From Metamycoplasma subdolum (lineage in GTDB: Bacteria > Bacillota_I > Bacilli_A > Mycoplasmatales > Metamycoplasmataceae), in the NCBI RefSeq assembly GCF_033546815.1, contig NZ_CP137846.1, positions 62,001 through 126,000 on the forward strand: a stretch of DNA of 64,000 bases. Direction: 5' to 3'. The position numbers and the translations under genes are program-made. The notes below the pieces were generated by a model that was given only the letters and a program-made list of their open reading frames with translations, made no database searches and was not told the DNA's origin. Below are positions 35,332 to 44,045 of this stretch, piece after piece (the first letter of the stretch is position 1; every line of letters begins with the position of its first letter).

Positions 35332-38300
35332 ATGAAATTAATTAATGGACATTTAAATACATCATATTCATTTTTAAAAAGTTCTATTACTAGTGATGAA
35401 TTAAAAGATTTTTTATTGCAAGAAAACCCTGAATATTTAGTAATTAGTGAGTATAACAACTTTTTTAGTTATGCTCAGTTTTTACTTTTTTCTAAAAAAA
35501 ATAACATAAAAATTATTTTTGCTCTTGAAGTTGATATTAAACTTGAAAACAAAAAATATCGTTATATTTTATATGCTCAAAATGAAGAAGGATTCAACTT
35601 AATAAAAAGAATTTCAAATGAAATTTTATCAGGTAAAGAATTATGTTCATTAGACACTTTGCTTGGGAATAAAAACATTAAAATTGTTGAACATCCTTTA
35701 TTTGGATTTTATACTGTAGAACATAAAAAACTAGTAAGTTCTTCAAATTATTTTTATTCATTTCAATTAAGTGATATTCAAAAAAACAAAGAGTTTATAA
35801 TTAAAAATTTACATAATTCTCTTGTTATAAATCATTTTTGTATTTTGGATATTTCTGAAAATGAAATTATTAATCTATTATCAAAAACCAACGGTGATGA
35901 AAAGGACAAAAACATTGTATATCAACCTTTGAACTTTGAATTTGAAATAAAAGATGAGCTTGAAAAAACATTAATTAATAATACAAATAATTTACTTAAA
36001 TCTTGTTATTTTGAGACTAAAATAAACCCATATGTTTTACCACATTTTGAGAATGAATTAAACATGAATTCAAAGCAATTTTTACGTTATCTTTTAAAGC
36101 AAAAATTGACTCAAAAATTCAATGAAAAAACATTTACTAAAGAATATCAAAAAAGACTAGAATATGAGCTATCAATAATTGAAAAATTAAATTTTGAAGA
36201 CTATTTTTTAATTATTCAAGACTATGTAAACTGAGCAAAAAATAACAAAATTAGTATTGGGCCAGGGCGTGGTTCTGCATCAGGTTCACTTGTTAGTTTT
36301 ATACTCGGAATTACTGAAATTGATCCTTTAAAATATGGGCTACTTTTTGAAAGGTTTTTAAATCCAGAAAGGGTTTCAATGCCTGATATTGATGTTGATG
36401 TTCAAGATAACAGAAGAGATGAAGTTATTGAATATTTAATCAAGAAATATGGCGAAAAAAGAGTGGCAAATATTGTTACTTTTTCTACCCTCGGAAAGAA
36501 ATCTGCGATAAGAGATGTACTAAGAGTTTATGGTGTTTCTCCATCCTTAATTAATGAAATTTCTAAGTCAATTAGTGATGAAGATATAAACCTTGTTGAA
36601 GAGTATCAAAAAAACCAAAAATTTGCTTTATTAATGGCAAGAATTGAAAATATTACCAACTTATTAATCACTCAAATCGTTTATAATTCAAGCAAATTAG
36701 AAGGCCTTTATAGACAAACGGGAACTCATGCCGCTGGTATAGTAATTAGTCCTAAAAATATTGAAGAAATTATACCTACATATTTTTTATCAAATAATGT
36801 TCAACAAGTTCAAAGTGCAATGGAAAATCTTGAACCATTTGGACTTTTAAAAATGGATATTTTAGGTCTTAAAACTTTAACAACAATCCAAGAAATTTTA
36901 GACAAAATAAATGAAGGGAAAAAAGAAGAATTTAAGCTTAAAAATATTAACTTCAATGACAAAAAAACTTTTGAACTTTTAACAAGCGGACAAACTACTG
37001 GAATCTTTCAACTTGAAAGTCCAGGAATGATAAAGACACTTCAAAAAGTTAAGGTTTCAACATTTAATGATATAGTTGCGGTTATCTCACTTTTTAGACC
37101 TGGGCCAATGCTTAATTTAACTACTTATGCAAGAAGAAAACACGGCATTGAAAAGGTACCTAAAATTTCGCCTGAATTTGATAAAATAGTTGAAGAAACT
37201 TATGGCATTATTGTCTATCAAGAACAGATAATGCAAATTGCTCAAAAAGTGGCCAAAATGAGTTATGGTGAAGCTGACATTTTAAGAAGAGCAATATCAA
37301 AAAAGAAACTTGATGAAATGGAAAGATTAAAAGAAAAATTTATCAAAGATTCTATTAAAAATAATTATCCAAAACAAATAAGTGAAAAAATATATGCTGC
37401 TATTGAAGAGTTTGCATCATATGGATTTAATAAAGCACATGCTGTAAGTTACGCTTATCTTTCTTATCAAATGGCATACTTAAAAGCACATTTTCCGCTT
37501 GAATATTATGCTGCTATTATTTCATCAAATCGTGGTTCTCAAACTAATATTAATAAATATGTAAATGAAGCAAAAAGCTTGAATATTAGTGTTGCATCAC
37601 CTGATATTAACTTCTCTTCTTTTGTTAGTGAAATTAAAAATGAAACTATTTACTTACCACTTGCAATGATTAAGGGAATAGGGCCAGAAACTATTAAGAA
37701 TTTAGTAAAAAATAGAAAAGAGTATGGCCCTTATAAATCGTTTGCACATTTTTGCATGTGCGTAAGTTTGATTAAAAACTTTGGTATTAGCAACATAGAA
37801 ACTTTAATTAAAGCAAGTGCTTTAAGATGCTTTAATTTATCGCAAAAAACAATGCTACATGAGATTTCAAATCCCAATAGTTATTTAATGCTTTCATTAA
37901 AAATGCAAAATTTAGAAAACTTAAATCTTCTTGATATTTCTACAAAATCAAGCGAGATAGAAATTAAAAATACCAAGGATGATAAGATTGAAGAAATTAA
38001 AGCTAATGAGATTGAATTTTTAGGTCAAAGTTATAATACAAATATATTACAAAGTTGAGAAAAAATTGGTTCTCAATTAAAAGACTTACACTTCGGAAAT
38101 AGTTATGTTGTTGTAGTTGAATGCGAAAATGTTTTAAAAAGAGTTGCAAGAAACGGCAAAGATTTTTACATCTTAACTCTTTCAGATAGTAGTCAAAAAC
38201 TTCAAGTATTTGCATTTAATGCAACAGAAGATTTAATTAAATTTAAGAATAAAATTATTGAAGCTGAAATTATTTTAAAAAGTGATGGAAGACACAAACT

Positions 38301-38337
38301 TACTAAAATTAAAGAATATTTTGTAACTAAAGGATAA
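35332..38337 (+). CDS. dnaE: DNA polymerase III subunit alpha, DnaE type
   Basis: The product has 1,001 residues, typical for the short mollicute DnaE. The polymerase core is intact: ISIGPGRGSASGSLVSFILG near residues 306-325, the catalytic pair in MPDIDVDVQD near 350-359, TGTHAAGIVISPK, GIFQLESPGM, and SLFRPGPM. The N-terminal PHP domain is degenerate: the expected HLHTEYS is HLNTSYS, and other metal ligands are missing. An OB-type C-terminal domain follows the HhH region (GIGPETIKNLVKNR). Mollicutes also carry PolC, so DnaE probably has an auxiliary or primer-extension role. The gene is followed after eight bases by the exonuclease. Confidence 0.94.
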
Positions 38338-38345
38338 ATAACAAA

Positions 38346-39230
38346 ATGAAAAAGGATTTTGATTTTTTAATCGTAGATGGAACTTATTTAACTTACCGCT
38401 CCTATTATGCGATGCTTTATTCAAAAGCAAAGCTTACAAACTCAAAAGGTGAACCTACTGCAGCAGTTGCTGGCTTTTTGAACACCTTAATTTCTTTACA
38501 AACTAGATTTAATTTTAAGTATATTGTTTTTGCTTTTGATGCACATGCCAAAACTTTTCGCCATGAAATTTTTACTGATTATAAAGCTAATAGAAAAAAA
38601 GCACCTGAGGAATTTTATTTTCAACTTACTCTTATTCAAAAGATTCTTGAATCTTTAAATTTTAAAGTGATTATAGAAAATGGGTTTGAAGCTGACGATG
38701 TAATTGCTAAGATAGTTAAAGAATATGCTGATAATGAAAAGTTAATCTTTTCTGCTGATCAGGATTTAAATCAACTAATTAATAATAAAACAAGTATTTT
38801 AAAAAAGGTTAAGCAAGAATATGTAGTTATTAATAATGATAACTTCAGAGAGTTTTATGACTTTAATCCAAACCAAGTAATTGATTTTAAAGCAATTGTT
38901 GGAGATCCTAGTGATAATTTCAAAGGTGTTGAAGGAATTGGCCCTAAAACCTGCGCAAAAATGCTGGAAGAATTTGGAAATGTTGAAAATATTTATGAAA
39001 ATTTAGATAAATTTAGTGAAAAGATTAGTCAAAAACTTCTTGAATTTAAAGAAATTGTTTTTAAAAATAAATATCTTGCAACATTAAGAGATGCATTTAC
39101 TTTGCCACAAATTCCTTTAGAAGAACTTGATTTCCAAAACTTTAAAATAACTGAAAAGGCAAATGAATTTTTGGAAGATTATGAGCTTAAAAACGTAAAA
39201 AACAAACTTATAAAATTAATTTTAAACTAA
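38346..39230 (+). CDS. 5'-3' exonuclease (PolA N-terminal/flap endonuclease family)
   Basis: The product has 294 residues. It corresponds to the 5'-nuclease domain of DNA polymerase I without the polymerase part, as usual in mollicutes; it removes RNA primers and flaps. Metal-binding motifs: FLIVDGTYLTYRSYYA (Asp near residue 11), VFAFDAHAKTFRHEIFTDYKANR, GFEADDVIAKI (about residues 117-127), IFSADQDLNQLI and the helix-hairpin-helix GDPSDNFKGVEGIGPKTCAKML (as two stretches, 192-213). It is the second gene behind dnaE, with which it is probably co-transcribed. Confidence 0.93.
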   Translation: MKKDFDFLIVDGTYLTYRSYYAMLYSKAKLTNSKGEPTAAVAGFLNTLISLQTRFNFKYIVFAFDAHAKTFRHEIFTDYKANRKKAPEEFYFQLTLIQKILESLNFKVIIENGFEADDVIAKIVKEYADNEKLIFSADQDLNQLINNKTSILKKVKQEYVVINNDNFREFYDFNPNQVIDFKAIVGDPSDNFKGVEGIGPKTCAKMLEEFGNVENIYENLDKFSEKISQKLLEFKEIVFKNKYLATLRDAFTLPQIPLEELDFQNFKITEKANEFLEDYELKNVKNKLIKLILN

Positions 39231-39350
39231 TTAAAAATACAAAAAAAATCTAATTTTTTATAGTTTTGAAATTTAATAGATTTTTAAGATTAAAAAAAGA
39301 GCCAAAAAACACACAAAAAATTACCAAAAATATAATTTGAAACCTAAATA

Positions 39351-39391
39351 AAATAGACATTTATTGTTTGTAAATAAGTGCTATTTTTTTA
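39351..39391 (+). terminator. Strong terminator behind dnaE-exonuclease
   Basis: AAATAG(A)CATTTATT (39351 onward) and AAATAAGTG-CTATTT (39372-39386), loop GTTTGT, then a run of T. A lone TATAAT at 39331 has no -35 and is not called. Confidence 0.8.
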
Positions 39392-39443
39392 ATATTTAGT
39401 CTTAATTGAAGGCTAATTTTATCTTTGGCCGTGTTAATAACTA

Positions 39444-40463
39444 ATGTTTATTGACTTAGAAGATGTGGCAAAAGAAAAAAATAATCAAAATTGGCCATTT
39501 TTATCACTTAAAATGAGATTAAATAGAAAAAATTTGGGGGTGGTTATGCAAGGAAAAAACTTCTACATTGCTTCAAATAATGGCATAAATTCTCAAGACT
39601 TAGAAAATTTGAGAATTTTTTATACTCCAATTGTTGGAAGAAAAGGAATTGCTTTATATTTTTACTTATTTGATAGTTTCAATTTATACAAATATAGTCT
39701 TAAAAAATATCTATTTGAAGAACTTATGGATTTTTTAGCACTGAACGAAACTAAATTTATGAAAGCAAAAGAACTTTTAGAAGCAAGTAACTTACTAAAA
39801 ACTTATGTTGATTCAAACGGCAACTTAATTTTTGAGCTTATAAAACCATTAACTGCAAATGAAATTATTAATAATAAACTTTTAAGTTCAATCTTATCTA
39901 AAAAAATAGGAGTTAAAAAGTTTAATGAACTTCTTGATTTAAAACAAGTTGCAACTTTTGAAAAACAAAATTTACTAGATGTAAGTAAGAAAAGTTTTGA
40001 AGTTTTTGATTTTGAATCTCTTGAAGGAGAAGATATTAAAAACAAAGCACCAGTTTCATATAATTTCAAAGAAAAAACTAATACCTTAGAACCTCTAAAT
40101 TTCATTAAATATATTAATAATAGACTAGCAAGCCCTAGTGAAATTTTAATGGTCAAAAAACTTCGCCGTCTTTCTTTTTCTGATCTTTCAATTAATCTTT
40201 TTATTAACTATTCTATGAATGTTAATAATGCAATTGTAGTAAATTACATTAATAAAATTGCAAGCGATTATGCTGAAAGAAACATTTTTGATGCTGAAGA
40301 AATTGACCTTGAACTTGAAACCACTTTAATAAATAAAATTAATTCAAAACGTGAAAGAAACTTAGTTTTTGATTCTCAAATGAGACAAAAAGAATGTTCT
40401 GAAGAGACAAAAGAATTTTTGCTAAAATTAACTAATGATGATGAATGTGAGTGGGCTGATTAA
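39444..40463 (+). CDS. DnaB/DnaD-like replication initiation protein
   Basis: The product has 339 residues. The first 110 residues resemble the winged-helix part of Bacillus DnaB: LRIFYTPIVGRKGIALYFYL near 55-74, with helices and turns after it. Residues 200-290 resemble a DnaD/DnaB2 domain: FIKYINNRLASPSEILMVKKL and FINYSMNVNNAIVVNYINKI, which contains the typical NxxYxxxI-like repeat. In Firmicutes these proteins load the replicative helicase with DnaD and DnaI. It directly precedes a DnaI-like gene (TAATG overlap), which supports the call. No clear Shine-Dalgarno precedes the ATG. The neighbouring stop codon at 39438 in this frame excludes a longer N-terminus. Confidence 0.82.
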   Translation: MFIDLEDVAKEKNNQNWPFLSLKMRLNRKNLGVVMQGKNFYIASNNGINSQDLENLRIFYTPIVGRKGIALYFYLFDSFNLYKYSLKKYLFEELMDFLALNETKFMKAKELLEASNLLKTYVDSNGNLIFELIKPLTANEIINNKLLSSILSKKIGVKKFNELLDLKQVATFEKQNLLDVSKKSFEVFDFESLEGEDIKNKAPVSYNFKEKTNTLEPLNFIKYINNRLASPSEILMVKKLRRLSFSDLSINLFINYSMNVNNAIVVNYINKIASDYAERNIFDAEEIDLELETTLINKINSKRERNLVFDSQMRQKECSEETKEFLLKLTNDDECEWAD

Positions 40464-41368
40464 TGGAAAATAATTACCTTAAAAATTTGTTTAGCAAAAG
40501 TCCTTTGAAGGAAGAAGATTTTAAAAAATATAAAGAAGAAGTTTTGACCTCAAATTGAGTCAAAAATTTAATATCAAAACTTTCTTTGACTGAAGAAATT
40601 ATTGAAAATAATTTAGTTATCTTGATGAACTATTATGAAAATTGTAAAAAGCATAATGGCAAACCTACCATTTCAGTATTTTTAAGTGAATACGGAATTT
40701 TGGAAATAGACCCAACAAATAGTGCCGAAGTTAAAAAGAAACTAATGCTTCAACAATTTGAATTAACTTCAATCACACCACTTCCCAAAGATTTTGAAGA
40801 CTATTTTTTAATTCCATCAAAAGCCAAACCAAGAAAACTAATCAAAGAAGCCGGAAACTCAATTGAAAAATTTTCAAAAGATTTGCGTGTTCATATTGAT
40901 GAAATTTTTAACAAAAATTCAAAAAAAGGAATTTTCTTAATTGATAAAGAATTTTTTGATGCAAAGAACATTTTGAAATATCTTTGCTTTCAACTTGTAC
41001 ATGAGAAAAAAGATCATACTTGTTGAATTAAATTTGATGATCTTTTTGTAACCTTATTGAATTCGGATATTGAAAATAATAATTATGTTATTGAAATATT
41101 AAAACAAGTTCCTTATTTATTTGTAGAAGATATTGGAATTGGCCAAAAACCTCAACCTTTTATGAGCAAAGTTATTGATGTTTTTAAAGCAAGGTATGAA
41201 AATAACTTGGCAACTTTTATGTCTGCTCCAATTGATATTTTAAATAGTAGCGTTGATTTATTGTCTACTCCAAAAGATAAAAGAAATCAAGCAATTGATA
41301 TAGTTGAGTCATTTTTTAAGCAAGTAATTTCAAATTTATGCACAAAATACTTCAAAAAACGCTTATAA
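40463..41368 (+). CDS. dnaI: DnaI-like helicase loader with degenerate P-loop
   Basis: The product has 301 residues. N-terminal zinc-domain equivalents are poorly conserved; the C-terminal AAA+ domain begins near residue 130 (PKPRKLIKE, helices). The Walker A region reads GIFLIDKEFFDAKNIL (about 158-173), where DnaI normally has a GxxGxGKT loop; only the Lys survives. Walker B is recognisable as VPYLFVEDIGIGQ (about 214-226). It is coupled to the DnaB/DnaD-like gene by TAATG. It is therefore DnaI by position and Walker B, but probably unable to bind ATP in the usual way. Confidence 0.75.
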
Positions 41369-41404
41369 ATAGTTTATAATTTTAACAAGTGTAATATACA
41401 CTTT

Positions 41405-41438
41405 GATAGCAATCCCTCTTTTGCTATCTTCTTTTTTT
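41405..41438 (+). terminator. Terminator behind the dnaI-like gene
   Basis: GATAGCAA (41405-41412) and TTGCTATC (41421-41428), then TTCTTTTTTTT. A separate perfect inverted repeat, AAGTGTA-ATA-TACACTT, lies just upstream (about 41387-41403). Confidence 0.85.
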
Positions 41439-41510
41439 TGATGAGACTAACTTTACTCAAATTTTTTAGAAACTCTCTAATCTATTTACTTTAAAAAGTT
41501 AAAAGTGTAA

Positions 41511-41516
41511 TATAAT
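41511..41516 (+). promoter_or_regulatory. Promoter of the tRNA pair
   Basis: TATAAT 25 bases before the tRNA-Cys 5' end, inside AAGTGTAATATAATATAG. Confidence 0.6.
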
Positions 41517-41540
41517 ATAGTTTGCAATTTAGCCTGTGTT

Positions 41541-41615
41541 GCCACCATAGCCAAACGGCCAAGGCATGGGTCTGCAACACCCTGATTACCGGTTCGAATC
41601 CGGTTGGTGGCTCCA
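41541..41615 (+). tRNA. tRNA-Cys (GCA)
   Basis: A 75-base cloverleaf: acceptor GCCACCA/TGGTGGC, anticodon loop CTGCAAC with anticodon GCA, T-loop GGTTCGAATCC, discriminator U, and CCA encoded in the DNA (41613-41615). Confidence 0.95.
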
Positions 41616-41619
41616 AAAT

Positions 41620-41696
41620 GCGCCCGTAGCTCAACTGGACAGAGTGTATGGTTACGGCCCATGAGGTTGCGGGTTCGACTCCTGCCGGGCGCGCCA
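41620..41696 (+). tRNA. tRNA-Arg (ACG)
   Basis: A 77-base cloverleaf: acceptor GCGCCCG/CGGGCGC, D-stem GCTC/GAGT, anticodon loop TTACGGC with anticodon ACG (A34 is expected to be inosine), T-loop GGGTTCGACTCC, discriminator G, CCA encoded (41694-41696). Confidence 0.94.
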
Positions 41697-41713
41697 TTTC
41701 AAGAAATTGACCC

Positions 41714-41741
41714 GAAAACACCGCAAGGTGCTTTTCTTTTT
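41714..41741 (+). terminator. Terminator of the tRNA transcript
   Basis: GAAAACACC-GCAA-GGTGcTTTTC (one bulge) followed by TTTTT. Confidence 0.8.
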
Positions 41742-41751
41742 GCCTTAAAAA

Positions 41752-41778
41752 TTAGCAAATTAACACTTTAAGTGCTAA
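41752..41778 (+). promoter_or_regulatory. CIRCE-like HrcA operator
   Basis: TTAGCAAAT, a nine-base spacer, then AAGTGCTAA. The consensus is TTAGCACTC-N9-GAGTGCTAA: the right half has one mismatch, the left half has three in its inner bases, and the spacing is exact. It is 31 bases before the hrcA ATG, overlapping the -35 position of a TATTAT box at 41790. It should give HrcA autoregulation and heat-shock control. Confidence 0.8.
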
Positions 41779-41809
41779 AATTAAATTAATATTATTATTA
41801 GGTGAAAAC

Positions 41810-42823
41810 ATGGAAGATTTAAAACAAATTATACTTAATGAAAATCAAGCAATTTATTTTAAAAAAATAGTTGATCTTTATATAAAAACAGGCGAACCAG
41901 TTGCTTCAAAAGAACTTGTTAGTTTTTATAAACTAAAAGTTTCAAGTGCCACAGTTAGAGCAATAATGGCTCAGTTTGAAAAGATGGGGCTTTTAGAAAA
42001 ACTTCACACTTCCGGTGGAAGAATTCCCTCAACGTTAGGTCTTGAATATTACACAAAATACTTAGTTTATAATCGTAAAAAATTCTTTCACGAAAAGCTT
42101 GAAGACTTACTTGCAAAAAGAAGAATTGCAGTTGATGCTACCGTTGATGAAGCTGCTTCTATTATTAGCGAGATGGCAGGTTTTACTGTTATTGCAACAA
42201 GCAATAATGCTACAGAAACTTTACGTTCAATCCAGCTTACAACCTTAAATGAAAAACAAGCAATTGTTGTTATTGTTACAAGTAGTGGTAGAGTTGAATC
42301 TAAAATGTTCAATATTGAAAGCAAGTTAATTAAATTAAATGATGTAAAAATTGCTATTAGAATTTTTAAAGAAAGACTAATTGACACACCTTTAATTTAC
42401 CTTGCTGAAAGAGTAAAAAGTTTAGCTCCAATTTTAAGTGAGCAAGTTAAAAATTGCGAAATTATTATTCAAGAATTTATTAAAAATGTTTTTGTTTTTA
42501 AAGAAGAAGTTACCGCAAAAACTTTCAATAAATCAGCCATGATTTTATCTGAAAATATTAGCCGTGAAGAAATTAGTCAAGTTTTAAATTTAATTGATAG
42601 TCATTCAGTTTGAGATGCTATTGAAAATAACATTGATGAAGATAATAACTTAAAACTTGATTTAAGTCGTCCCAATTTATCGATTATTAGTAAAAAAATT
42701 GATTTTGAAAATGAAAATAATATTTCTGAAATTAGTGTTATTGGACCTAAAAATTTAAATGTTGAAAAAGGACTTGAAACATTTGAAATTGTTGAAAAGA
42801 TTTTAAAGAAAGGAAAGAAATAA
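41810..42823 (+). CDS. hrcA: Heat-inducible transcription repressor HrcA
   Basis: The product has 337 residues, full length. HrcA binds CIRCE and represses chaperone genes; GroE or DnaK status controls it. The N-terminal winged helix is clear: IYFKKIVDLYIKTGEPVASK (about residues 15-34), SSATVRAIMAQFEKMGLLEK, and the family signature HTSGGRIPSTLGLEYYTKYL (about residues 66-85). The middle and C-terminal regions are typical but divergent. The start follows AGGTGAAAAC. A CIRCE-like site lies directly upstream and grpE directly downstream (one base apart). Confidence 0.95.
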
Positions 42824-42824
42824 A

Positions 42825-43631
42825 ATGAAGATTGAAAAGTTTGATATTGTTACTTTAAGTTATTCAACTTTAAAAAGCAAAAAGGTTGAAGAAGAAAAAA
42901 ATAAAGTTGAAATTTTAATAAATGAAAATTATGAAGATAAAGAACTAATTCATTTTCTTTTATCTCTTGAAAAAATTGAATTAAATAAAGATTTAACATT
43001 TGAAGTAAATAAAAAGAAAAATGTTTTAAAAATTATTTCAGTTGAAAAACCAAATAAAAAATTAAAAGATCTTTTGACTATAAGTCAAAGCTTAGAAGAA
43101 GAAAATCAAAAACTTGAGGAAAAAATTAGTTCTTTGATTTCAAAAAATTTAGTTCTTGAACTTGAAAACAAAAAACTTGTTCATGAATTTAAAGAAAAAA
43201 TTAAAGAATTTGAAGTAAAAGCTCAACAAAAATTAAATGATTTAAAAGAAAAGAATAACAAACATTTTGAGGAACAAAAAAGTGATGCTAAAAAATATGC
43301 CTTACAATCATTTTTAGAAGATTTAATTGTTCCGCTTTCAAAAGTTGATCAAGCTTTTGATTACCTTAAAAAAAGTAATGATTCAGTTATTAAAAATTAT
43401 TTAACTGGATTTATAATGCTTTATCAACAAATTGAAGATGTTTTACTTGAACATGGAGTTGTTAAAATAATTCCTGAAGTAGGTTCGACTTTTAATCCTG
43501 AAGAACAACATGCATTTGAACTTAGAGAAGAAAAAGGCAAGACAAAAGATAAGATTTTAGAAGTAAAAATGATTGGATATAAACTAAATGGAAGGGTTTT
43601 AAAACCTGCATCTGTAGTTGTAAGTAAATAG
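42825..43631 (+). CDS. grpE: Nucleotide exchange factor GrpE with N-terminal extension
   Basis: The product has 268 residues. GrpE releases ADP from DnaK. The C-terminal core is clear: a long coiled coil (about 90-150), then KYALQSFLEDLIVPLSKVDQ (about residues 157-176), VLLEHGVVKIIPEVGSTFNP and the beta domain ending GYKLNGRVLKPASVVVSK. The first 85 residues are an extra domain (KFDIVTLSYSTLKSKKVEE, with alternating charged and hydrophobic residues) absent from ordinary GrpE; its short beta pattern vaguely recalls peptidyl-prolyl isomerase-like extensions. It forms the hrcA-grpE operon; dnaK is not in this window. Confidence 0.93.
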   Translation: MKIEKFDIVTLSYSTLKSKKVEEEKNKVEILINENYEDKELIHFLLSLEKIELNKDLTFEVNKKKNVLKIISVEKPNKKLKDLLTISQSLEEENQKLEEKISSLISKNLVLELENKKLVHEFKEKIKEFEVKAQQKLNDLKEKNNKHFEEQKSDAKKYALQSFLEDLIVPLSKVDQAFDYLKKSNDSVIKNYLTGFIMLYQQIEDVLLEHGVVKIIPEVGSTFNPEEQHAFELREEKGKTKDKILEVKMIGYKLNGRVLKPASVVVSK

Positions 43632-43792
43632 GCAAATGATTTACAAATTTTACCAGTTTCGGAAATAAAAAACATGAATTTTTTTATAAGATTTTGAACT
43701 CTTTAAATTTTATTTAAAAAAAATAAAAATGCTATAAAATTTAGATTGTGAATTATCTAGTAATAAAAACTTCACAAACTAAACTTAAAAAA

Positions 43793-43828
43793 GCGTAAAA
43801 AGCTTCGTGTCTTTTTACGCGTTTTTTT
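43793..43828 (+). terminator. Strong terminator 160 bases behind grpE
   Basis: GCGTAAAAAG-CTTCGTGT-CTTTTTACGC, a perfect 10-bp stem, then seven T. It is far from the grpE stop and close to a promoter-like box at 43733. Confidence 0.88.
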
Positions 43829-43995
43829 ATTTCTTATAACTTTTTTATTTAAGAAAAACCACTAATTTATGACAACTGACAATGACACGAATTGTAAATT
43901 ATTTTACATTAGTGATAAACAAAATTTAACTTTAAAAGATATTAGAAAATAGAAAAAATATAAAAATTAATCTTGAAATTTTTAAACAACTAATC

Positions 43996-44015
43996 AAAAA
44001 AAAAAAAAAAAAAAA
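43996..44015 (+). repeat. Homopolymer of 20 A upstream of the P68-like lipoprotein gene
   Basis: A run of 20 A ends 30 bases before the ATG. Tracts of this kind near mycoplasma lipoprotein promoters can change length by slippage and switch expression, as in vlp genes of M. hyorhinis. Confidence 0.9.
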
Positions 44016-44045
44016 GTTTTCAAAATTAAATTTGAAAGGAAAAAA

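Larger units (their letters stand above)
43632..44045 (+). other. Gene-free region between grpE and the P68-like operon
   Basis: It holds a promoter-like TATAAA(AT) at 43733-43738, a strong terminator at 43793-43828, a possible -10 TATAAA at 43959-43964, and a run of 20 A at 43996-44015, followed by the lipoprotein ribosome-binding site (GAAAGGAAAA). I see no convincing reading frame. Confidence 0.6.

Noticed and set aside
39331-39391. Tiny RNA from TATAAT at 39331 to the terminator at 39391
   Set aside because: No -35, and the transcript would be little more than the terminator hairpin behind the exonuclease gene.
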